Below, piece by piece: positions 1 through 7,818 of a stretch of DNA of 64,000 nucleotides. This stretch comes from Luteococcus sp048595755. Lineage in GTDB: Bacteria; Actinomycetota; Actinomycetes; Propionibacteriales; Propionibacteriaceae. Position 1 is the first letter of the stretch. Each line of letters begins with the position of its first letter. The stretch spans positions 124,001 through 188,000 of the forward strand of contig NZ_CP184360.1 in NCBI RefSeq assembly GCF_048595755.1. Direction: 5' to 3'. Made by a program: the position numbers and the translations under genes. Below the pieces are notes generated by a model that saw nothing but the letters and a program-made list of their open reading frames with translations, was not told the DNA's origin and did no database searches.

Positions 1-996
1 GTGCCCATCATGAACCTGCGCCTGCCCAGAGTCGACTACTTCCTGCTCGCGATCATCGCCGCAGCGGTGCTGGCCAGCATCGCGCCGGCCACCGGTGGTC
101 TGGTCCCAGTGGTGTCCTGGGCCAGCAAGATCATGATCGCCATCCTGTTCTTCCTGTACGGCGCCCGGCTCAGCCCCCACGAGGCCTTGCAGGGCCTCAA
201 GCACTGGCGGCTCCATTCGGTGATCCTGGCCTTCACCTACCTGGTCTTCCCCCTGGTGGGGCTCGCGATGCGGGTGCTGGTGCCCGGGCTGCTCAGCCAG
301 GAGCTCTACCTGGGCATGTTGTGGCTGTGCCTGGTGCCCTCGACGGTGCAGTCCAGCATCAACTTCACCTCCATCGCCAAGGGCAATGTGGCGGGTGCCA
401 TCGTCAGCGCCTCCTTCTCGAACCTGATCGGCGTGGTCATCACTCCCCTGCTGGCGATCGCCCTGATGAGCACCACCGGTGGGCTGCAGATCGACGCCAG
501 CTCGGTGATGGACATCGTCTTCCAACTGCTGGTGCCCTTCGCCATCGGCCAGCTCTCCCGTCGTTGGACGGCCGACTTCGTGAAGCGCCACAAGAAGCTG
601 AAGCTGGTGGACCAGGGTTCCATCGTGCTGGTGGTCTACTCCGCCTTCAGCGCCGGCATGCGTGACCACATGTGGACCAAGGTCGGTGTGCTGGACATCG
701 TGAAACTCGTGGTGGTGTGCCTGGTGTTGCTGGCCGTCATGCTCTGGGTCACCTGGCATGTGGCACGTCTGCTGCGCTTCGACCGGGCCGATGCCATCGC
801 CATCCAGTTCTGCGGCACCAAGAAGTCGCTGGCCACGGGCGTGCCGATGGCCACCGTGCTGTTCGCCCACCTGCCCGACGTGGGCCTGCTGGTGCTGCCC
901 CTGATGGTCTTCCACCAGCTGCAGCTGATGGCCTGCAGCGCCATGGCCAGCCGCTATGGCCAGCAGGTGCCCGACGCCCCGCTCGTGGAGGCGTGA
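1..996 (+). CDS. SBF-like (bile acid:sodium symporter superfamily, YfeH type) transporter
   Basis: A 331-residue, very hydrophobic protein with about nine to ten predicted membrane segments. It matches the YfeH-type SBF-like family along nearly its whole length, including the conserved FCGTKKSLATG segment near residue 271 in a late transmembrane hairpin and the C-terminal PLMVFHQLQLM stretch. These proteins are putative sodium-coupled carriers in the cytoplasmic membrane; the substrate is unknown for most members. The frame is open from base 1, with GTG at 1 and ATG at 10. The length agrees with the family, so the gene is probably complete or misses only a few residues. The true start cannot be judged because the upstream region is outside the window. 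Confidence 0.85.
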   Translation: MPIMNLRLPRVDYFLLAIIAAAVLASIAPATGGLVPVVSWASKIMIAILFFLYGARLSPHEALQGLKHWRLHSVILAFTYLVFPLVGLAMRVLVPGLLSQELYLGMLWLCLVPSTVQSSINFTSIAKGNVAGAIVSASFSNLIGVVITPLLAIALMSTTGGLQIDASSVMDIVFQLLVPFAIGQLSRRWTADFVKRHKKLKLVDQGSIVLVVYSAFSAGMRDHMWTKVGVLDIVKLVVVCLVLLAVMLWVTWHVARLLRFDRADAIAIQFCGTKKSLATGVPMATVLFAHLPDVGLLVLPLMVFHQLQLMACSAMASRYGQQVPDAPLVEA

Positions 997-1018
997 GGAC
1001 GCTGCATAGGATCGACGC

Positions 1019-1279
1019 ATGGCCGAGATCCGCAAGCATCGTCCCTCAGCTGGTTCCCCGATCGCCCAGGCACTCGAGAAGGCACTCGGCGCCTCGGTGC
1101 GACCCGTGACGCCGGGCGCGCCGCCGCAGCCCAATGCTCCCGGGCAAGGACCGACGGTGACGCCGCCCAAGGCCACCGGCATCGCTGGAGCCACCACGAC
1201 AACTGGCTGGGTGCCGATCAACCCTGCCCAGGCACCCAAGGTCACCCGCGCCGACGACGAGGACGACGAACTCGACTGA
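1019..1279 (+). CDS. Small acidic-tailed hypothetical protein
   Basis: An 86-residue protein I do not recognise as a characterised family. It starts 22 bases after the SBF transporter and is likely co-transcribed with it. The sequence begins with a basic stretch (MAEIRKHRPSAG), has a Pro/Thr-rich middle, and ends in an acidic DDEDDELD tail. There is no membrane segment or signal peptide, so it should be a soluble cytoplasmic protein that is partly disordered. Codon use follows the GC-rich third-position pattern of its neighbours, and a strong hairpin follows the stop, which supports a real gene. No function is proposed. Confidence 0.7.
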   Translation: MAEIRKHRPSAGSPIAQALEKALGASVRPVTPGAPPQPNAPGQGPTVTPPKATGIAGATTTTGWVPINPAQAPKVTRADDEDDELD

Positions 1280-1284
1280 CCGCA

Positions 1285-1344
1285 CAAAGGCCAATGGCCG
1301 TGGCTTGCACCGATGTCGGTGCGAACCACGGCCATTGGCCTTTG
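1285..1344. terminator. Bidirectional terminator hairpin between convergent genes
   Basis: Arms at 1285-1303 (CAAAGGCCAATGGCCGTGG) and 1326-1344 are perfectly complementary over 19 bp. The intervening bases contain a second inverted pair (GCACCGA/TCGGTGC), so the structure is a long continuous hairpin. It lies between the stop of the small protein at 1279 and the stop of the SPFH gene at 1352, so it can serve both strands. Confidence 0.85.
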
Positions 1345-1351
1345 CTGGAGC

Positions 1352-2644
1352 TCAGTTCGTGGGGGCCGGGGGCTCCCACCCGGTCTTGTACTCCAGACCC
1401 GACGGCTGCTGCGGCTGGCGCTGGGTCTCTGCGGTCGGCTCGTCCATGGGCTGGGTTGGGCCCTCCCCTGGCTGCGTTTGCGTCTGCGGCGGCGTCTGGG
1501 ACTGGCCCAGTTCGGGCACTGCGGTGGCGCCCCCCAGTGCGTCGCCCTTGGGCTTGCGGGGCTTGATGCCGGGGTTCGAGAGCTTCTCGGCCTCCTCGAT
1601 CACCGACTGCACCGTCTTGTCGCTCTGGGCACGCTCCTGGTCGGTCTGTTCCCGGATCTCGGCCATCACGTCAACCTTCTCGGGCGCCTGGAACTTGGAC
1701 TTGTCCACCGGGTCGAAACCCTGCAGCTTCTCGGCCAGTTCGGTGCCACCCACCGCCGAACCCAGGCCCTTGAGGGCATCGTTCAGTTCGCTGGGCACGA
1801 TCCAGACCTTGTTCGAGTCACCGCGGGCCAGGGCCGGCAGCATCTGCATGTACTGGTAGGCCAGCAGGCCCTGGTCGGGCTCACCGGCGTGGATGGCGTT
1901 GAAGACGGTGGTGATGGCCTGGGCCTCACCCTCGGCACGCAGCATCTGCGACTGGCGATCGGCCTGGGCGCGCAGGATCGCGGCCTCGCGCTCACCCTGG
2001 GCCCGCAGGATCGCCGACTCACGCTCACCGCCGGCCGACAGGATGTGCGACTGGCGCTCACCCTCGGCCAGCAGGATCTGGGCACGCTTGTCGCGCTCGG
2101 CACGAGCGCCCTTCTCCATTGCGTCACGGATGGTGGCCGGCGGCTCGATCGCGCGCAGCTCGACGCGGTTGACCTTGATGCCCCACTTGCCGGTGGCCTC
2201 GTCGAGGACGGCCCGCAGCTTCTGGTTGATCTCCTCGCGGCTGGTCAGCGCGCGTTCCAGGTCCATGCCGCCGATGATGTTGCGCAGCGTGGTCATGGTG
2301 AGCTGCTCGATGGCGCCCCGGTAGTTCTGGGCCTCGTAGGCGGCACGGACCGGGTCGACGATCTGGAAGTAGATGACCGAGTCGATGTTCACCATGAGGT
2401 TCTCCTCGGTGATCACGCCCTGCGGCGGGAAGGCCTGCACCTCCTCACGCATGTCCATCGTGTAGCGCACCCGGTCCACCAGCGGCACCAGCAGGTGCGG
2501 CCCGGGCTCCAGGGTGCGACGGAACTTGCCGAGGCGTTCCACCACGGCGATCTGCTGCTGCTTGATGATCCGCAGTGACTGCGCAAGCGCCACCACCACG
2601 AAGACCACCAGCATCAGCATCAGGATGGCTCCGAATTCAGGCAT
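1352..2644 (-). CDS. SPFH/band 7 (stomatin-prohibitin) family membrane protein
   Basis: 430 residues. One N-terminal membrane anchor (about 5-25) is followed by an SPFH domain (about 25-190) with the typical QQQIAVVERLGKF and EPGPH segments. Residues about 195-250 form an alanine/glutamate/arginine-rich coiled coil with repeated AEGERQS/AQGERE units, and a Pro/Gln-rich tail follows. It is the QmcA/HflK-like class that forms oligomeric assemblies in membrane microdomains. It is transcribed after an NfeD-like gene 45 bases upstream, the usual genomic partner of this class. The tail is longer than in compact stomatins. A role in membrane-protein quality control is inferred from the family only. 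Confidence 0.9.
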   Translation of the reverse strand: MPEFGAILMLMLVVFVVVALAQSLRIIKQQQIAVVERLGKFRRTLEPGPHLLVPLVDRVRYTMDMREEVQAFPPQGVITEENLMVNIDSVIYFQIVDPVRAAYEAQNYRGAIEQLTMTTLRNIIGGMDLERALTSREEINQKLRAVLDEATGKWGIKVNRVELRAIEPPATIRDAMEKGARAERDKRAQILLAEGERQSHILSAGGERESAILRAQGEREAAILRAQADRQSQMLRAEGEAQAITTVFNAIHAGEPDQGLLAYQYMQMLPALARGDSNKVWIVPSELNDALKGLGSAVGGTELAEKLQGFDPVDKSKFQAPEKVDVMAEIREQTDQERAQSDKTVQSVIEEAEKLSNPGIKPRKPKGDALGGATAVPELGQSQTPPQTQTQPGEGPTQPMDEPTAETQRQPQQPSGLEYKTGWEPPAPTN

Positions 2645-2689
2645 CTGTTCTCCTCGTCAGCCGGGAGACCCTCCCGGAAGGGTGATGAT

Positions 2690-3175
2690 TCAGGGAAGTT
2701 GGCGCATCACGGGATAGACGACCAGCGTCGTGCCGTCCACCTCGTAGACCTCGGCGCCCAGACCGGCGTCGATGGTGGTCTCCGAGTTCATCGTGCGGGC
2801 GCTCCAGATCTCTCCGTTGACCTTGATCTGGCCGCCGTTGCGGGTGATCGGTTCGATGGCGAGCCCCTCGCTGCCCACCAACTTGTTGATGCTGGAGCGA
2901 TAGCCGGGGGCATTGCGCACCCGACGCAACAGGGTGGGCCGCAGCAGCCCCAGCATCATGGCGGAAACGGCCAGCGCCACCAGCACCTGGACCCAGACGA
3001 GCCCGGGCACCACGAACGAGACCAGCGCACCGGCCAGTGCGCCACTGGCCAGCATCAGCAGGGTCAGGTCCAGCGTCAGCATCTCGGCGGTGGCCAGCAC
3101 CAGGCCGAGCGCCCCCCACATGGCCCACAGGTTGTCTCCGAACCAGTGGACGATCTCACCTTCATGTGGGGTCAT
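2690..3175 (-). CDS. NfeD family membrane protein
   Basis: 161 residues with an N-terminal amphipathic segment, two to three hydrophobic helices (about 18-80) and a C-terminal soluble OB-fold-like domain (about 95-155) containing GSEGLAIEPI and GAEVYEVDGTTLVVYP. This is the short NfeD1b-type architecture without the ClpP-like protease domain. It sits directly upstream of the SPFH gene on the same strand, the classic NfeD-stomatin pair, so a joint role in the membrane is likely. The start at 3175 gives MTPHEGEIVHWF. The gap to the downstream gene is 45 bases and holds no strong hairpin. Confidence 0.88.
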   Translation of the reverse strand: MTPHEGEIVHWFGDNLWAMWGALGLVLATAEMLTLDLTLLMLASGALAGALVSFVVPGLVWVQVLVALAVSAMMLGLLRPTLLRRVRNAPGYRSSINKLVGSEGLAIEPITRNGGQIKVNGEIWSARTMNSETTIDAGLGAEVYEVDGTTLVVYPVMRQLP

Positions 3176-3212
3176 CGTTGTCCTCTCCCAGCCCTTTCAG
3201 GCCATCCTGTCC

Positions 3213-4019
3213 CTAGACATATACCCCACGCCGGTGCCACACCGCGCGGGCCGACCATCGGCCCTCCTCGTGGGTGAGGTGCAGTGGCACCTCGAAGGTC
3301 TCGCTCATCAGTTCGTCGGTGAACACGTCCTGGATCGGCCCGGAGGCCACCACCTTGCCGGCCTTGATCAGCAGGGCATTGGTGATCCCGTCGGGGATCT
3401 CCTCGACGTGATGGGTGACCATCACGCTCGCCGGCGCCATCGGGTCGCTGCACAGGTCTCCCAGGGTGCGCACCAGGGCCTCACGCCCGGCCAGGTCCAG
3501 ACCGGCGGCGGGCTCGTCGAGCAGCAGGAGCTCGGGGTCGGTCATCAGGGCACGAGCGATCTGCACCCGCTTGCGCTCGCCCTCGCTGAGGGTGCCGAAG
3601 GTGCGGTCGCCGAGCTGGTCGATCTCCAGCTGCGACATCAGCTCCAGGGCACGCTCGTGGTCCATCTCGTCGTAGTTCTCACGCCAACGTCCCATCACGG
3701 CGTAGGAGGCGGAGACGACCACGTCGCGCACCTTCTCCTGCCGGGGGATGCGGTCGGCGATGGCGGCGGAGGTGACGCCGATGCGGGGCCGCAGCTCGAA
3801 GACGTCGATGGTGCCGAGCACCTCTTCGAGGATCGTCGCGATGCCCACCGTGGGATGCAGCTGGGCTGCCAGGATCTGCAACAGCGTGGTCTTGCCGGCA
3901 CCATTGGGCCCGACGAGCACCCAGCGTTCGTCCTCCTCGACGATCCAGTTGATGTCGTCCAGCAGCTTTGCGTCGCCACGCTGCACGCCGACGCCCGACA
4001 GATCAACCACTGTTGCCAT
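3213..4019 (-). CDS. Stand-alone ABC transporter ATP-binding protein
   Basis: 268 residues forming one ABC ATPase domain. Walker A is GPNGAGKTT (about residues 38-46), the ABC signature reads LSEGERKR, Walker B is LLLLDEPAAGLDL, and the switch histidine is in MVTHHVEEIP. The domain resembles the ModF/YlmA-like soluble ATPases. No permease gene is adjacent, so the partner is unknown. It may be a non-transport ATPase or work with a permease encoded elsewhere. The 37-base gap to the downstream NfeD gene on the same strand allows a joint transcript. The start MATVVDLSGVGVQ fits the usual N-terminus of this domain. Confidence 0.88.
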   Translation of the reverse strand: MATVVDLSGVGVQRGDAKLLDDINWIVEEDERWVLVGPNGAGKTTLLQILAAQLHPTVGIATILEEVLGTIDVFELRPRIGVTSAAIADRIPRQEKVRDVVVSASYAVMGRWRENYDEMDHERALELMSQLEIDQLGDRTFGTLSEGERKRVQIARALMTDPELLLLDEPAAGLDLAGREALVRTLGDLCSDPMAPASVMVTHHVEEIPDGITNALLIKAGKVVASGPIQDVFTDELMSETFEVPLHLTHEEGRWSARAVWHRRGVYV

Positions 4020-4079
4020 GGTGGAAACCTATCCGACCAGCGCTCGGACTCCCAAGCCTGCTCCCGATATTCTCGCGCC

Positions 4080-4817
4080 ATGCTTGAGGTCTGTCTTCGT
4101 CTGACGTCGACGCTGAACCAGTTGGCTGCGCACCAGACCAATCCCGCCCAGGCCGAGGACCGGCTGCGGTCGGGCCAGGTTCCGCACCACGTGCACGACG
4201 CCGACGCCCTGCTGGGGCTCGATCCCCTGCAGGCAGTACCGGTACGGCAGGCCCTCTCGCGCATCGCCCACGCACCGACGCCACGAACCGGGGTCGCGCC
4301 GTGGGCCCTGCTGCTTCCCCGGCCTGGTCGCATGGCCGGACTGCGGGGGCCGTTGGAGCTCAACCGGGCCGCCCTGGCGGCCGGCGCGGTGGTCATGTCA
4401 CACGAGGGCGAGCTGGCCTGGCTGGGACAACAGGTGGGCGCCGGGGTGCAGTGGCGCCTGATGCGCGCCAACACTCCCCTGCCGGTTCCCGACCCACGCG
4501 ATGCGGCCCGACAGTTGGGCCAGGTCATGACCGCGGCCGCACAGGGCCTGGATGCGCTCGACCTGGTGGCGGGCCAGCGGCCCGACCAGCTGCACAGCCC
4601 AACGCTGGGTGAGGGCTACGACGCCAGGGCGCAGCAGCTACTGGACCGCGCATGGCTGGTGCTGGCGGCCACCGACCAGGCCCTGGCCGAGCAGCACGAG
4701 GTGCTGCACTCCCATGGTGTGCTCACCAGGGAGCGGCACCTGCGAGAACTCGCAGATGCCGCCCTGGATGCCATCAGTGCCGCGGCCTCCTGGCCCGAGT
4801 GGGCACTGCAGGAGTGA
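4080..4817 (+). CDS. Hypothetical protein, actinobacterial
   Basis: A 245-residue protein read divergently from the ABC ATPase; the two starts are 60 bases apart, leaving room for a shared promoter region. The ATG at 4080 begins MLEVCLRLTSTLNQL. It is Leu/Ala/Gln-rich with no predicted membrane segment or signal peptide. Segments such as RTGVAPWALLLPRPGRMAGLRGPLELN suggest a globular N-terminal part followed by a helical C-terminal half. I recognise it only as a generic actinobacterial family of unknown function. Codon use is typical for the window. It converges on fabI, with 23 bases between the stops. Confidence 0.75.
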   Translation: MLEVCLRLTSTLNQLAAHQTNPAQAEDRLRSGQVPHHVHDADALLGLDPLQAVPVRQALSRIAHAPTPRTGVAPWALLLPRPGRMAGLRGPLELNRAALAAGAVVMSHEGELAWLGQQVGAGVQWRLMRANTPLPVPDPRDAARQLGQVMTAAAQGLDALDLVAGQRPDQLHSPTLGEGYDARAQQLLDRAWLVLAATDQALAEQHEVLHSHGVLTRERHLRELADAALDAISAAASWPEWALQE

Positions 4818-4840
4818 GGCCGCTGCGAGCCGGGATCGGC

Positions 4841-5614
4841 TCAGCCACCGGTGCTGTGCACGCCTCCGTCGACGTGGATCATCTCGCCAGTGGTCTTGGG
4901 GAACCAGTCGCTGAGCAGTGCGACGACGCCCTTGGCGGTGGGCACCGCGTCGGTGGTGTCCCATCCCAGCGGTGAGCGGTCGCTCCAGGTGTCGTTGAAG
5001 GTGTTGGAGCCGGGGATCGCCTTCTTGGCGATGGTGTCCAGCGGCCCGGCGGCGACGATGTTGCAGCGCACGCCTTCGGAGCCCAGGTAGCGCGCCAAGT
5101 AGCGGCTGGTGGATTCCAGGGCGGCCTTGGCCACCCCCATCCAGTCATAGGTGGGCCACGAGATGCGCGCGTCGAAGGTCAGGCCGACCACGGAGACGTC
5201 GTCGCTGAACAGCGGCTTGCAGGCCATGGTGAGGCTGGCCAGCGAGTAGGCGGAGACCTGCAGGGCATTGGCCACGTCGGGCCACGGGGTGGTCAGGAAG
5301 CCACCGCCCAGGGCGGTCTCGGGATTCGCGTAGGCGATCGAGTGCACGATGCCGTCGATCTTCTCGATGCCGTTCTCACGCAGCGTGTAGGCCAGGTTCG
5401 CCAGGTGCTCGTCGTCGGTGACGTTGAGCTCGATCACCGCCGGCGCCGGGTCGAGCGACTGGCTGACGCGCTTGGTGAGGCTCATGGCGCGGCCGAAGTT
5501 GCTCACCACGACGGTGGCACCCTGCTCCTGCGCGATCTTCGCCACCTGGTAGGCGATGGACGTCTTGTGGGTCACACCGGTGACCAGGATGGACTTGCCT
5601 TCGAGGATTCCCAT
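4841..5614 (-). CDS. fabI: Enoyl-[acyl-carrier-protein] reductase (NADH), InhA type
   Basis: 257 residues, an SDR-fold enoyl reductase that performs the last step of each fatty-acid elongation cycle. The N-terminus MGILEGKSILVTGV with a modified nucleotide loop, and the catalytic Tyr-x-x-Met-x-x-x-Lys in TYDWMGVAK (about residues 154-162), match FabI/InhA rather than FabG. The C-terminus ends in EMIHVDGGVHSTGG. The upstream gene on the same strand is fabG (53-base gap), the same pair and order as fabG1-inhA of mycobacteria. By family knowledge this enzyme class is the target of triclosan and activated isoniazid. The downstream neighbour is convergent. Confidence 0.95.
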   Translation of the reverse strand: MGILEGKSILVTGVTHKTSIAYQVAKIAQEQGATVVVSNFGRAMSLTKRVSQSLDPAPAVIELNVTDDEHLANLAYTLRENGIEKIDGIVHSIAYANPETALGGGFLTTPWPDVANALQVSAYSLASLTMACKPLFSDDVSVVGLTFDARISWPTYDWMGVAKAALESTSRYLARYLGSEGVRCNIVAAGPLDTIAKKAIPGSNTFNDTWSDRSPLGWDTTDAVPTAKGVVALLSDWFPKTTGEMIHVDGGVHSTGG

Positions 5615-5667
5615 GGATTGCCTTCTGTGCTGGGGTCTTGCGCTGTTGGTGGGCAGTGGTGCGGGGC

Positions 5668-6420
5668 TCAGTGTCCCATGCCCAGGCCGCCGTCGACCGG
5701 CAGCACGGCACCGGTGACGTAGCCGGCCGCATCGCTGGTGAGGTAGCGCACCGCGGCCGCGATGTCATCGGTGCTGCCGAGCCGGCCCGTGGGGATGCGC
5801 TGCTGGTAGCCCTTGATGACATCCTCGTCGAGCACGGCGGTCATGTCGGTCTCGATGAAGCCGGGGGCCACCACATTGCAGGTGATGCCTCGGCTGCCGA
5901 GCTCGCGAGCCACGCTGCGGGCCATGCCCACCAGGCCGGCCTTGCTGGAGGAGTAGTTCACCTGGCCGGCCGAGCCCATCAGGGCCACCACGGAGCTGAC
6001 CAGCACGATGCGACCGTGCTTGAGCTTCATCATGGGGCGCACGGCGCGCTTGACCACGCGGAAGGTTCCGGTCAGGTTGGTGTCGAGCACGGCCTCCCAG
6101 TCCTCGTCCGACATACGCATCAGCAGGCCGTCCTTGGTGATGCCGGCATTGGCCACCAGGATCTCGACCGGGCCGTGGGCGTCCTCGACGGCCTTGAAGG
6201 CTGCCTCCACCTGCTCGGGGTCGGTGATGTCACACTGCACGCCCAGCACGCCCTCGGGCACGTCCCCGGAACGGTAGGTGGCGGCCACCTTGTGGCCCGC
6301 ACGCAGCAGGTCGGCGGCGATCGCACGTCCGATGCCCTTGCTGCCTCCGGTCACCAGCACGCTGCGCTGGACGAAGGATTCGGTCTGGGTCTGGGCGGTG
6401 TCATGGCTCACCCTTGCCAC
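5668..6420 (-). CDS. fabG: 3-oxoacyl-[acyl-carrier-protein] reductase
   Basis: 250 residues with the standard SDR layout: TGGSKGIG dinucleotide loop, NAG motif (VANAGIT), catalytic Ser (VLVSSVV) and YSSSK. The residues after the C-terminal catalytic core include PGFIETDMT, typical of FabG that uses NADPH to reduce 3-oxoacyl-ACP. The protein has a short Gln/Thr-rich N-terminal lead (MARVSHDTAQTQTESF), resembling MabA-like actinobacterial FabGs. It is the first gene of a two-gene unit with fabI. The divergent DUF3099 gene starts about 140 bases away, so the promoter should lie in 6421-6561. Confidence 0.93.
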   Translation of the reverse strand: MARVSHDTAQTQTESFVQRSVLVTGGSKGIGRAIAADLLRAGHKVAATYRSGDVPEGVLGVQCDITDPEQVEAAFKAVEDAHGPVEILVANAGITKDGLLMRMSDEDWEAVLDTNLTGTFRVVKRAVRPMMKLKHGRIVLVSSVVALMGSAGQVNYSSSKAGLVGMARSVARELGSRGITCNVVAPGFIETDMTAVLDEDVIKGYQQRIPTGRLGSTDDIAAAVRYLTSDAAGYVTGAVLPVDGGLGMGH

Positions 6421-6561
6421 GCTAGGCGAGCCGTCGTCTGCGAAGGCTGTCTGCGGTCACAATGTCGATCGGGCTTCTTTGGAGGAATCCTCAGCTCAGC
6501 CCCTCGCATCCCCAGCGGAACACATGGCCCAACTCCCGCCGCAAGGTCGTACAGTGGCGCT

Positions 6562-6933
6562 GTGGCCAACACCAGGACAGCATCACGCCGGACGAGCACG
6601 CGCCCGTCGGAGCTCGACCCTGTCCTCATCACCGATGCGCGCCGCTCACGCAGCGAGGACATCGAGATGCGGCAACGCCGCTATGTGATGACGATGGTGA
6701 TCCGCACCACCTGCTTCTGCACCATGTTCTTCGTTCCCGGGATCTGGAAGATCGCGGCCATCGCCGGCGCGGCCATCCTGCCCGGAATCGCCGTCCTGCT
6801 GGCCAATGCCCGCGACAATCGCACCCATCCCGGTGATCTGGCGCCCCAGGACGAGGAAGCGGAGTCCCTGCCGATGCTGACTCCCGGGCCGGTGATCCGC
6901 GGCGAGGTGGACGACGAGCACCACAGCCGCTGA
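6562..6933 (+). CDS. DUF3099 domain membrane protein
   Basis: A 123-residue protein with a GTG start at 6562. After a basic, Thr/Arg-rich N-terminus comes the signature ITDARRSRSEDIEMRQRRY, then two closely spaced hydrophobic helices, and an acidic soluble tail. This is the DUF3099 layout found across actinobacteria, with two membrane passes and unknown function. Its stop codon lies inside the first unit of a four-copy 17-bp tandem repeat. It precedes the SURF1 gene on the same strand by about 80 bases, but the repeat separates the two, so co-transcription is uncertain. The start choice rests on frame and family length; upstream Shine-Dalgarno support is weak. Confidence 0.8.
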   Translation: MANTRTASRRTSTRPSELDPVLITDARRSRSEDIEMRQRRYVMTMVIRTTCFCTMFFVPGIWKIAAIAGAAILPGIAVLLANARDNRTHPGDLAPQDEEAESLPMLTPGPVIRGEVDDEHHSR

Positions 6934-6989
6934 CCTGCCGCAGCCGCTGACCTGCCGCAGCCGCTGACCTGCCACAGCCGCTGACCTGC
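6922..6989 (+). repeat. Four tandem 17-bp units, CRCAGCCGCTGACCTGC
   Basis: Units lie at 6922-6938, 6939-6955, 6956-6972 and 6973-6989. The first and last begin CAC, the middle two CGC; otherwise they are identical. The stop codon of the DUF3099 gene (6931-6933) is inside unit one, and the array ends a few bases before the SURF1 gene. The period is not a multiple of three, so an array inside a coding frame would shift it; here it is downstream of the stop. Confidence 0.9.
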
Positions 6990-7014
6990 CAGCGTGAAGG
7001 GTACGGTGGGTGGC

Positions 7015-7818
7015 GTGAAGAAACTGTGGCTGCGATGGATTGCACTGGTGGTCTTCGTCGTGCTGCTCGGTTCCCTGTTCATCCGATTGGGCGAGTGGCA
7101 GATGCACCGTCTCGACTGGCGACGCGGGGAGAATGCGCGCATCACCAACTACCAGAAGCAGCCCGTCAAGCCCTACGAGGAGGTCTTCTCCGGGCCCGTG
7201 GGGCATGAGGACCAGTGGCAGCGGGTGCGCGTCAAGGGAACCTACGACGCCAAGCACCAGATCCAGGCCCTGTACCGCAACCAGAACGACCAGGCCGGCA
7301 GTGAGGTCTTCACCCCACTCAAGGCCACCGATGGCCGCTACGTGCTGGTCAACCGCGGCTTCCTGCCCCGTGAGCAGGGCGGTTCCGAGGTGGCGACCCT
7401 GCCTGCTCCCCCCACCGGCGTGGTCGAGGTGACCGGCTATGTGCGCCGCAGCGAGAACGGCAAGCCGCAGGCGATGACCCCGCAGGACGGACTGCTGGTG
7501 CGCTTGGTCAATGCCGAGGAACTCTCCAAGACCCTGCCGTACACCCTGGCCGACGGTTACATCGGCCTGACCGAGTCGAAGCCCGCGCAAAGCGGGGGGC
7601 TGCTGCCGATGACCACCCCGGAGCTCGACGAGGGCCCGCACCTGTCCTATGCGCTGCAGTGGTTCGCCTTCACCGTGATCGCGGTGGGCGGCGTCTTCGT
7701 CCTGATCCGCAATGACCTGAAGGACCGCAAGAAGGCCTTGGTCCGCGCCGAGCGGCGTGCCCGCAAGCAGGCCGAGGCCGCCAAGAACCAGGAGGTTGAC
7801 GATGCAGCTAGGGCATGA
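7015..7818 (+). CDS. SURF1 family protein, cytochrome c oxidase assembly
   Basis: 267 residues from the GTG at 7015 (an in-frame GTG at 6994 is the alternative). One membrane helix at the N-terminus and one near residues 215-235 flank an extracytoplasmic domain, the classic SURF1/Shy1 topology. Visible family motifs are LGEWQMHRLDWR after the first helix, VNRGFLP in the middle, and LSYALQWFAF leading into the second helix. SURF1 proteins assist insertion of haem A into the aa3-type oxidase. The same window carries ctaA and ctaB for haem A synthesis, which fits. A basic tail follows the last helix. The end overlaps the start of the next gene by 17 bases, implying translational coupling. Confidence 0.92.
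   Translation: MKKLWLRWIALVVFVVLLGSLFIRLGEWQMHRLDWRRGENARITNYQKQPVKPYEEVFSGPVGHEDQWQRVRVKGTYDAKHQIQALYRNQNDQAGSEVFTPLKATDGRYVLVNRGFLPREQGGSEVATLPAPPTGVVEVTGYVRRSENGKPQAMTPQDGLLVRLVNAEELSKTLPYTLADGYIGLTESKPAQSGGLLPMTTPELDEGPHLSYALQWFAFTVIAVGGVFVLIRNDLKDRKKALVRAERRARKQAEAAKNQEVDDAARA

Noticed and set aside
3213..4019. Complete ABC transporter system around the ATPase at 3.2-4.0 kb
   Set aside because: No permease or binding-protein gene is adjacent. The neighbours are NfeD/SPFH and an unrelated hypothetical gene.
6922..6989. Possible CRISPR array
   Set aside because: The units are 17 bp and directly abutting with no spacers, and no cas gene is present.
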